Shown one piece after another: positions 1 through 8,053 of a DNA stretch of 29,352 nt (the stretch's first letter is position 1; every line of letters begins with the position of its first letter). The notes beneath the pieces were generated by a model. It worked only from the letters and a program-made list of their open reading frames with translations. It made no database searches and was not told where the DNA came from. Source of the stretch: Hyphomicrobiales bacterium (GTDB taxonomy: Bacteria > Pseudomonadota > Alphaproteobacteria > Rhizobiales > Xanthobacteraceae); contig JACQTM010000283.1 in NCBI GenBank assembly GCA_016210825.1, forward strand, positions 1 through 29,352, written 5' to 3'. Position numbers and translations under genes: made by a program.

Positions 1-162
1 ATAGCCAACCGAGAGCAGGATCGGCTTATTCGCGCGCTTGGCCTCGCCCAGGGCATCGGGACCCCACGGCCACCAGGCGACGGGGTTGTCCTTGTGCTGG
101 AGCAGGTACGGGCTTGTCTCGCGCGCAAGGCGGTTTTCATGCATGTCGGTTGTCGCGGTCAT
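1..162 (-). CDS. DUF255 thioredoxin-like protein (YyaL/SSP411 type), N-terminal part only
   Basis: The reverse strand from the ATG at 162 to the window edge reads 54 codons. They contain the family's N-terminal signature: NRLARETSPYLLQHKDNPV, then WWPWG, then KPILLSVGY. This is the start of the DUF255 thioredoxin-fold domain, which in full-length members (over 600 residues) is followed by a glycosidase-like alpha/alpha barrel. The CxxC-type motif expected just after SVGY lies outside the window. Biochemical function is poorly defined in the family. The gene is divergent from mnmE, with about 63 bp between the two starts. The identification is firm from the signature; nothing can be said about the rest of the protein. 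Confidence 0.88.
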   Translation of the reverse strand, partial: MTATTDMHENRLARETSPYLLQHKDNPVAWWPWGPDALGEAKRANKPILLSVGY

Positions 163-200
163 GTGCTTTCAATGAAGATGGTATTTCGCTCAAGATAACG

Positions 201-218
201 CCTCAGGCGCCATTGAGG
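201..218 (+). promoter_or_regulatory. small inverted repeat covering the mnmE ribosome-binding site
   Basis: CCTCA (201-205) and TGAGG (214-218) can pair around an eight-base loop that itself holds GGCGCC. The right arm contains the only Shine-Dalgarno-like purines (GAGG, 215-218) upstream of the TTG start at 226. Pairing would therefore hide the ribosome-binding site. The stem is only five base pairs, so regulation is speculative. Confidence 0.3.
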
Positions 219-225
219 TCGGACT

Positions 226-1662
226 TTGCCGAATTACCGCGACACCATCTATGCCCTCTCTTCCGGCCGGCCCCCGGCGGCCATCGCCGTGGTGCGCGTC
301 TCCGGCCCGCGCGCAGGCGCGGCCTTGCAGGCATTGATTGGGCGCCTGCCGGAGCCCAGACGCGCAACTCTCGCACGCGTGCGCAATCCGCAAAGCGGCG
401 AAGTCATCGATGACGCGCTCGCCTTGTTCTTTCCCGGCCCGGCCAGCGAAACCGGCGAGGATGTCGCCGAACTGCAGCTCCATGGCGGACGCGCCGTCAT
501 CGCGGGTACGCTGGCGGCGCTCGCGCAAATCGATAGCTTGCGGCCGGCGGAACCGGGCGAATTTACCCGCCGCGCCTTCGAGAATGGCAAACTCGATCTG
601 ACGGCGGTCGAAGGCCTTGCCGACCTGATCTATGCGGAAACGGACGCGCAGCGCCGTCAGGCGCTGCTCCAGCTTCAGGGGCTACTGGGTAACCGCGCCG
701 AAGCGTGGCGGACACGGTTGATCGAGGCGCAAGCGCTGGCCGAAGCCGGCATTGATTTTTCCGATGAGGGCGATGTCGCCGTGAATGTCATGGAGCGCGC
801 GTTACTTGCCGCGCGCGGGCTACGTCAGGAGATGACGGATACGCTTGCAGGCGCCTCACGCGGCGAGCGGCTGCGTGAGGGTCTTATCGTTGCCATTGCC
901 GGTCCACCCAACGCCGGCAAATCCACTTTGCTCAACCGCATCGCCCGGCGAGAGGCCGCGATCGTCTCGCCCTATGCCGGCACGACCCGTGACGTGATCG
1001 AAGTCCATCTCGATCTCGAGGGCTATCCGGTGACATTGCTCGATACCGCGGGCATCCGCGACACCGACGACCCGGTCGAGCGGGAAGGCGTGGCGCGGGC
1101 GAAAGCGCGGGCGGCGGCAGCCGATCTGGTGTTGTGGGTGGTGGAGGCGAGTGAGATCAATCACCGTCACCCTGAGGCGCGAGGCGGCGAAGCCGCCGAA
1201 CCTCGAAGGGTGACCGGTCTGTCATCCTTCGAGGCCGGCCTACGGCCGGCACCTCAGGATGACGTAGCAGGAGACCCGCCGCGCTGGATCATTCGTAACA
1301 AGGTCGATCTCGTTAAAGATGGTAAACGAGTGGTTAATACCGACCGTGCCATGTGCACCTTTTCAGTCTCTGCTGCGACCGGCGAAGGCATCGAGGCGCT
1401 TATTGCGGCACTCACCACACATGCCGCGGAATTTTTTGGCGCCGCCGAGCCCGCCCTCGTGACACGTGAGCGCCAGCGCCGCACCCTTGAAGATGCCACC
1501 GCGGCGCTCGGCCGCGCACTCGCCGAGCCCGCAGCGGGACGCGAGGATATCGTCGCCGAGGAATTGCGTCTGGCGAGCCGCGCGCTCGGCCGCCTCACCG
1601 GGCGCGTCGACGTCGAGGATATTCTCGACGTCATCTTCCGCGATTTCTGCATCGGCAAGTGA
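226..1662 (+). CDS. mnmE: tRNA modification GTPase MnmE, with in-frame repeat insertion
   Basis: MnmE is the GTPase partner of MnmG; together they install the 5-carboxymethylaminomethyl or aminomethyl group on U34 of certain tRNAs. The 478 residues show the N-terminal folate-binding domain, a helical domain, and the inserted G domain with G1 GPPNAGKS (226-233), G2 GTTRD (252-256), G3 DTAG (273-276) and G4 NKVD (358-361). The C-terminal CIGK carries the family's cysteine. The start is TTG: an in-frame stop lies at 214-216 and the conserved DTI.AL residues begin at residue 6, so no ATG or GTG can serve; GAGG sits 7 nt upstream. Residues of about 314-346, between G3 and G4, are encoded by a palindromic repeat pair, which explains a length about 30 residues above the usual 440-450. 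The frame stays open through it. First gene of the rightward run mnmE-mnmG-rsmG-parA-parB. Confidence 0.97.
   Translation: MPNYRDTIYALSSGRPPAAIAVVRVSGPRAGAALQALIGRLPEPRRATLARVRNPQSGEVIDDALALFFPGPASETGEDVAELQLHGGRAVIAGTLAALAQIDSLRPAEPGEFTRRAFENGKLDLTAVEGLADLIYAETDAQRRQALLQLQGLLGNRAEAWRTRLIEAQALAEAGIDFSDEGDVAVNVMERALLAARGLRQEMTDTLAGASRGERLREGLIVAIAGPPNAGKSTLLNRIARREAAIVSPYAGTTRDVIEVHLDLEGYPVTLLDTAGIRDTDDPVEREGVARAKARAAAADLVLWVVEASEINHRHPEARGGEAAEPRRVTGLSSFEAGLRPAPQDDVAGDPPRWIIRNKVDLVKDGKRVVNTDRAMCTFSVSAATGEGIEALIAALTTHAAEFFGAAEPALVTRERQRRTLEDATAALGRALAEPAAGREDIVAEELRLASRALGRLTGRVDVEDILDVIFRDFCIGK
1166..1263. repeat. pair of inverted palindromic repeat elements inside mnmE
   Basis: Element A (1166-1214) begins GTCACCCTGAGG and ends CCTCGAAGGGTGAC, with an inner GGCGGC-GAA-GCCGCC hairpin at 1183-1197. 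Element B (1221-1263) begins GTCATCCTTCGAGG and ends CACCTCAGGATGAC, with an inner CCGGCC-TAC-GGCCGG hairpin. The reverse complement of A has the same outer framework as B (GTCAYCCTTCGAGG at one end, CCTCAGGRTGAC at the other), so they are two copies of one family in opposite orientation, separated by six bases. The sequence looks like the dispersed intergenic palindromes common in Bradyrhizobium relatives, but here it is translated. No other copy was noticed in the window. Confidence 0.85.
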
Positions 1663-1711
1663 GTGGAATATAGTCCTAGATCGATTGTTCCGTGCCGATG
1701 ATCCTGTGCAC

Positions 1712-1727
1712 CGTTTCACGTGAAACA
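1712..1727. promoter_or_regulatory. parS site 1 (centromere-like ParB-binding site)
   Basis: CGTTTCACGTGAAACA matches the bacterial parS consensus TGTTTCACGTGAAACA at 15 of 16 positions; only the first base differs. It lies in the mnmE-mnmG intergenic region, 59 bp upstream of the mnmG ATG, and about 3.7 kb from parB. ParB loads at such sites and spreads as a CTP-dependent clamp. A second, perfect site is at 3917-3932. Confidence 0.93.
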
Positions 1728-1785
1728 GCCCGCTTGGAATTGCCAACTCGCTTGGCTACAAGCGCCGCAATCGAGGCCATCGACA

Positions 1786-3863
<2,078 letters not shown>

Positions 3864-3867
<4 letters not shown>

Positions 3868-4511
3868 CGCCCGAAAGTCTCGCTGAAGACCGCGCGCGGG
3901 CGCTGATGCTTACCCCTGTTTCACGTGAAACAGCCGGCCGGCTGGATCGATTCGTTGCTCTTCTTCTGCAATGGCAAGCCAAGATCAATCTCGTGGCAGC
4001 CTCGACCCTGCCGGCGTTGTGGACGCGGCACGTGGCTGATTCGCTGCAGTTACTCGAACTCGCGCCGCAGGCCCGCGTTTGGGTCGATCTTGGCTCCGGC
4101 GGTGGCTTTCCTGGCCTGGTTGTCGGTTGCGCCCTGGCCGAAAAGCCCGGTTGCCACGTGCATCTTGTCGACAGCAACCAGAAGAAGGCCGCATTTCTCC
4201 GCGAGGCCGTGCGCATCACGGGCGCTCCGGCCACCGTTCATCCGATGCGGATCGAAACCTTCGTGGCGGCTTTCACTGGGCCCGTTGACGTGGTCACCGC
4301 CCGGGCCCTAGCGCCTATTGAATCATTGCTTGCACAAACTGAGTCGTTGATGGCTGGAGGCGCAAAAGCTCTGTTATTAAAGGGACAAGATGTTGAGGTT
4401 GAATTGACCAAGGCAGCTAAATATTGGAACATTAACCATCTATTAATACCCAGCCGGACCAATTTGCAGGGCCGTATTGTCGTCATCAGCAAAGCGGAGC
4501 GACGGCTTTGA
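3864..4511 (+). CDS. rsmG: 16S rRNA (guanine527-N7)-methyltransferase RsmG (GidB)
   Basis: RsmG uses S-adenosylmethionine to methylate N7 of G527 in 16S rRNA. The SAM-binding motif DLGSGGGFPGL follows VW, and LVDSNQKKAAFLREA is the next family block; VTARALAPIESLL is the motif IV region. The GTG at 3864 overlaps the mnmG stop by four bases, consistent with translational coupling. An in-frame ATG at 3906 (MLTPVSRET) is an alternative that gives 201 residues. A perfect parS lies within codons 18-23 (PVSRET), so the N-terminus serves both protein and centromere. The last 45 codons are noticeably AT-rich compared with the rest of the window. The parA ATG follows 28 nt after the stop. Confidence 0.95.
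3917..3932. promoter_or_regulatory. parS site 2, perfect consensus, inside rsmG
   Basis: TGTTTCACGTGAAACA is an exact match to the parS consensus. It is read in the rsmG frame as part of PVSRET. It is 2.2 kb from parS site 1 and about 1.5 kb upstream of the parB start. Embedding of parS in this part of rsmG is seen in other alphaproteobacteria. Confidence 0.97.
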
Positions 4512-4539
4512 GGACCAATCAACGCAATGGATATCCGTG

Positions 4540-5394
4540 ATGATCGATACACTATCGCCTGACCTTGCGTTGCCGCACACCGAAAGCGGCAAGCCCGCGC
4601 GTGTCCTGGCAATCGCCAATCAAAATGGCGGGGTCGGCAAAACGACAACGGCGATCAATCTCGGCACCGCCCTCGCTGCCATCGGCGAGCGCGTGCTCAT
4701 TGTCGATCTCGATCCGCAGGGCAACGCTTCCACTGGTCTTGGCATCGACCGCCGCAATCGCAACTGCTCGACTTACGACGTGATGGTCGGCGAAGCTCAA
4801 ATCGGCGAAGCGATCCTCGCCACTGCCGTTCCACGCCTGCACATCGCGCCTTCGACACTCGATCTCGCCGGCCTCGAACTTGAGATCAGCACCGCACGCG
4901 ATCGTGCTTATCGCTTGCGGAGCGCGCTCAGGCCGCTCAACGATGGCAAAGCCGGTGGGGCCGATTACACCTACGTTCTGGTCGATTGTCCGCCATCGCT
5001 CAATCTGCTCACGGTCAATGCCATGGCCGCGGCCAACGCGATCCTCGTTCCGTTGCAATGCGAATTCTTCGCTCTCGAAGGATTGTCGCAATTGATCAAG
5101 ACCGTTGAGCAGGTGAAGGAGACACTTAATCCCGATTTGACTATTCACGGCGTCGTTCTGACGATGTACGACGCGCGGAACAACCTGTCGGAACAGGTCG
5201 TGGAAGATGTCCGACAGTTCATGGGCTCGAAGGTTTACGAAACCATCATCCCGCGCAATGTGCGAGTCTCCGAAGCGCCATCATATGGCAAGCCGGTCCT
5301 TGTCTACGATCTTAAGTGTGTCGGCAGCGAAGCCTATCTGCGGCTCGCGACCGAGATCATCCAGCGTGAGAAGGAACTGTGTGCCGCGGTGTGA
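4540..5394 (+). CDS. parA: chromosome-partitioning ATPase ParA (Soj type), unusual Walker A
   Basis: ParA is the ATPase that, with ParB-parS, moves replicated origins apart on the nucleoid. The 284 residues include LAIANQ, a deviant Walker A NGGVGKTT (29-36), a Walker A' block VLIVDLDPQGNASTGLG, and Walker B YVLVDCPPSLNLL. The C-terminal block is IIPRNVRVSEAPSYGKPVLVYD. The expected motif is KGGVGKTT; codon 29 is AAT (4624-4626), so the signature lysine is replaced by asparagine, while the P-loop lysine K34 is kept. The start is the ATG at 4540 (GTG at 4537 also possible); no strong Shine-Dalgarno is visible, so coupling to rsmG upstream is plausible. parB follows after 43 bp. Confidence 0.96.
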   Translation: MIDTLSPDLALPHTESGKPARVLAIANQNGGVGKTTTAINLGTALAAIGERVLIVDLDPQGNASTGLGIDRRNRNCSTYDVMVGEAQIGEAILATAVPRLHIAPSTLDLAGLELEISTARDRAYRLRSALRPLNDGKAGGADYTYVLVDCPPSLNLLTVNAMAAANAILVPLQCEFFALEGLSQLIKTVEQVKETLNPDLTIHGVVLTMYDARNNLSEQVVEDVRQFMGSKVYETIIPRNVRVSEAPSYGKPVLVYDLKCVGSEAYLRLATEIIQREKELCAAV

Positions 5395-5437
5395 GCGATG
5401 CGCCGGGGTTGGATTGTAACGTAACGCTGGAGACCAC

Positions 5438-6364
5438 GTGGCGATAGATTCGAGAGCAACAATGGCGGATGACACGCGATCGCGGCTTGGGCGCGGACTG
5501 GCGGCGCTGATTGGCGATGTTGGCGCAGAGGCCGGTACGACAGAGCGTAGTGGACGTCAGCAGCGCCGCGTGCCAATCGAGTATCTTAAACCAAATCCGC
5601 GCAATCCGCGGCGTGTTTTTTCAGACGCCGAGCTCGATGAACTCGCGCGTTCGGTGCGTGAGCGCGGCATCATCCAGCCGATCATCGTACGTCCGCGCGG
5701 CAAGGGCGATACTTTTGAAATCATTGCCGGCGAGCGGCGCTGGCGCGCGGCGCAGCGCGCAGGACTGCATCAAGTACCGATCATTGTACTCGAAGTGAGT
5801 GACGGCGAAGCGATGGAACTTACGATCATTGAAAATGTCCAACGCACCGATCTTAATCCATTGGAGGAAGCTGCCGGTTATCAAATGCTGGCAAATGAAT
5901 ACCGGCACAGCCAGGATGAGATCGCTAAAGTTGTCGGCAAGAGCCGTAGTCATATTGCCAACACTCTGCGGCTGCTCAAACTGCCAAACTCGGTGAAGGC
6001 CTACATCAACGCCGGCAAGATTTCCGCTGGTCATGCGCGGGCGCTGATTGGCCAATCCGATCCCGAAGCTATGGCGCGCGATATTGTCGAGAGGGGTCTC
6101 AACGTTCGGCAGATTGAAGCGCTGCGTCAGGATCAAACGAAGGGCCGCAGCAAGGCGATCAAAACGCGCAAACGCGCCAAGGACGCCAACACTGGTGCAT
6201 TGGAAAAACGGCTAGCCGACCGGCTTGGGCTCATCGTCAGCATCGACCATGGTTCGCGCGGGGGTACATTGCGAATAAAGTATCGCACGCTCGATCAGCT
6301 CGACGATGTAGTCGAGCGTTTGGAATCCGGCAGCGGAAAAGCATCGCGGTCGCGACGTAACTAA
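5438..6364 (+). CDS. parB: chromosome-partitioning protein ParB (Spo0J family)
   Basis: ParB binds parS and, as a CTP-hydrolysing clamp, spreads on DNA and stimulates ParA. From the GTG at 5438 (GGAG five bases upstream) the protein has 308 residues; an ATG at 5462 would remove eight. The N-terminal LGRGLAALIGD (17-27) is the segment that in the family contacts ParA. The CTP-binding motifs are GERRWRA (98-104) and ENVQRTDLNPLEEA (132-145). A helix-turn-helix (about 158-182, DEIAKVVGKSRSHIANTLRLL) reads parS. A lysine/arginine-rich linker (KGRSKAIKTRKRAKD) leads to the C-terminal dimerisation domain. The cognate sites are at 1712 and 3917. It converges on holA with 69 bp between stops and no convincing terminator there. 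Confidence 0.97.
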   Translation: MAIDSRATMADDTRSRLGRGLAALIGDVGAEAGTTERSGRQQRRVPIEYLKPNPRNPRRVFSDAELDELARSVRERGIIQPIIVRPRGKGDTFEIIAGERRWRAAQRAGLHQVPIIVLEVSDGEAMELTIIENVQRTDLNPLEEAAGYQMLANEYRHSQDEIAKVVGKSRSHIANTLRLLKLPNSVKAYINAGKISAGHARALIGQSDPEAMARDIVERGLNVRQIEALRQDQTKGRSKAIKTRKRAKDANTGALEKRLADRLGLIVSIDHGSRGGTLRIKYRTLDQLDDVVERLESGSGKASRSRRN

Positions 6365-6433
6365 CGCTATTAAAGCGGGAAATCTGCGTCCACCGTACGA
6401 TCACGAGTTCTGCGCAGGATAGCTCGTGCGGAA

Positions 6434-7459
6434 TTAATTCCTTCGCACATTCGCCGCGATAGCTAACAAGGCACGATGAGCGAGTGTCTCAGCCAGCCCG
6501 GGCTGCTGCCGTGTCTGCAAGGCCGCTTCGGCGAGCTGCCCCATAGCTCGTTGAAGGCGAGCCGCCGTCCATACTTGCAGCGCGGCGCCAACGGCGGCCT
6601 CGCGCCGAAAATGCACAGGCGGCTGTATTACGCGCATTGCTTCGCCCGCGGTCGCGCCATCCTCCATTGCGAGCCGAGCCCTGTGTAATTGCGCAAGTTG
6701 GCGCAAGGCGGCGGTGACGATCGAACCCGGCGCAACTCCCGATGCGCGGGTTTTGGCAAATTGCAGCTCCACATCCGCAGTACGGCCGGTGAAGACGGCA
6801 TCCACCAATCCATCTACAGCCAAAGCAGATGCGTCCGCGATTACCGCGACGACATCGTCGAGAGTGACGCGCGACGATCCATGCGCATAAAGCGCGACTT
6901 TACGGATTTCGCTGCGCGAAGCCGCGCGATCGCCACCCAACAAAGGCAATAACGCGGCACGGGCGTCAGGAGCGATTGTGAGACCCGCCGCACGCATTTC
7001 CTCGTCGACGAGCCGGCCGAGATCGCGCTCGCCGTCGGTATAACAGGGAATTGCGATCACGGATTTTGCGCGCTCGCATAACGTGCGCAATGGCGTGCCG
7101 CGTCGCAGATCACCAGCCTCGATGACGATGCGGCAATCGGGACTCGGCGCTGCAATCGCCGCCTCGACGGCCGGTACAATGCTGCGATTGCCTGACTTCA
7201 CTAAAATGGCTCGTCGACCGCCGAACAATGGAACTGTACCGCTCTCCTCAATCAGCCGCGCCGGATTCGAAGCCAATTCGTCGCCATCTATTCGCACGAG
7301 TGAGAAGGGATCATTTGGATCGTCGACCGATGCACGGATAATGTGTTCGGTTCGTTCACGAACCAGGCCAGCATCGGGACCAAAAACGAGAATGAGAAAA
7401 CTCGCCGGATCCGGCCGTGCGACGAAGTTTTCGATCTCCGCCGTCTTCAGCGCCACCAT
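6434..7459 (-). CDS. holA: DNA polymerase III subunit delta
   Basis: HolA is the clamp-loader subunit that opens the beta clamp. The 341 residues have the family layout: FLILVFGPDAGLVRER near residue 20 in place of a Walker A motif, GTVPLFGGRRAILVK, a mid-protein YTDGERDLGRLVDEEMRAAGL block, and LLPLLGGDRAASRSEIRKVALYA. The C-terminal collar domain follows (FTGRTADVELQFAKTRASG, AALRQLAQLHRARLAME). The ATG at 7459 lies 24 bp after the lptE stop, and the order leuS-lptE-holA in one direction is the usual alphaproteobacterial arrangement. Probably one transcript. Confidence 0.93.
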   Translation of the reverse strand: MVALKTAEIENFVARPDPASFLILVFGPDAGLVRERTEHIIRASVDDPNDPFSLVRIDGDELASNPARLIEESGTVPLFGGRRAILVKSGNRSIVPAVEAAIAAPSPDCRIVIEAGDLRRGTPLRTLCERAKSVIAIPCYTDGERDLGRLVDEEMRAAGLTIAPDARAALLPLLGGDRAASRSEIRKVALYAHGSSRVTLDDVVAVIADASALAVDGLVDAVFTGRTADVELQFAKTRASGVAPGSIVTAALRQLAQLHRARLAMEDGATAGEAMRVIQPPVHFRREAAVGAALQVWTAARLQRAMGQLAEAALQTRQQPGLAETLAHRALLAIAANVRRN

Positions 7460-7483
7460 GATCGATCCGAGGCTCGGTGGGTC

Positions 7484-8053
7484 TTAGGACCCGGTGACAA
7501 AGTAGGAAGCCAAACGCGACTTGATTTGCTCGGCGATGACCTTCGCCGCGCGATTCTCGGCGTCACGCAAACCTCGAGCCGCCGCAAAACGCTGCTCCTG
7601 ACCCGGGATGTCATAGGAAACCCGTGAAAAGGTCCGGCCGTTGGCGACCGTCTTGCCGGTCGCAATCTCAACCAACGCGTATGTCGCGTCGATACCGTAA
7701 TTTGATACGTCCGGCCGCGCCGTCGTTGTATCCACAATTACCGATAACGTTTGCGTCGAAAGGCTTATCTTTAGCCGGTGCGTTGCCGGCAGCGCCGCTC
7801 CGCCTCCAGTCAGGTCGAACATAAGTGCGTTGCGTATCTCGCCACCAATCCGAGCAACGGGCGTGCCGCTTGGCGTGTCAATGGTCTGAACCTCGACTGC
7901 ACTCAGCCGGTCGCGCAGGCCGGGGCCACCAGCAGCAGTCGTGAACGAACGCTCGCCATAAAGGGGCTGAAAGCATCCGGCCGTAAGCATGGCCATAGCC
8001 AGCACAGCGGCAAGCCGCACACAGGTTCGCACGCGAGGATCAGGCCACCACAT
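7484..8053 (-). CDS. lptE: LPS-assembly lipoprotein LptE
   Basis: LptE is the outer-membrane lipoprotein that plugs the LptD barrel for lipopolysaccharide insertion. The 189-residue product has a signal sequence (RLAAVLAMAMLTAGC) with lipobox cysteine C27, followed by FQPLYG, the hallmark of this family. The middle carries LMFDLTGG and HRLKISLSTQ, and the end has RVSYDIPGQEQRFAAARGLRDAENRAA, consistent with LptE proteins, which vary greatly in sequence. The ATG at 8053 lies within the last codons of leuS (14 bp overlap), so translation is probably coupled. holA follows after 24 bp. Confidence 0.9.
   Translation of the reverse strand: MWWPDPRVRTCVRLAAVLAMAMLTAGCFQPLYGERSFTTAAGGPGLRDRLSAVEVQTIDTPSGTPVARIGGEIRNALMFDLTGGGAALPATHRLKISLSTQTLSVIVDTTTARPDVSNYGIDATYALVEIATGKTVANGRTFSRVSYDIPGQEQRFAAARGLRDAENRAAKVIAEQIKSRLASYFVTGS

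Noticed and set aside
1720..1785. In-frame GTG at 1720 as the start of mnmG
   Set aside because: It lies inside parS, has no ribosome-binding site, and adds 22 residues before the FAD motif that the family does not have; ATG at 1786 has GAGG upstream.
6402..6428. CACGAG/CTCGTG inverted repeat between parB and holA as a bidirectional terminator
   Set aside because: Six base pairs with a 15-base loop and no T-run on either side.
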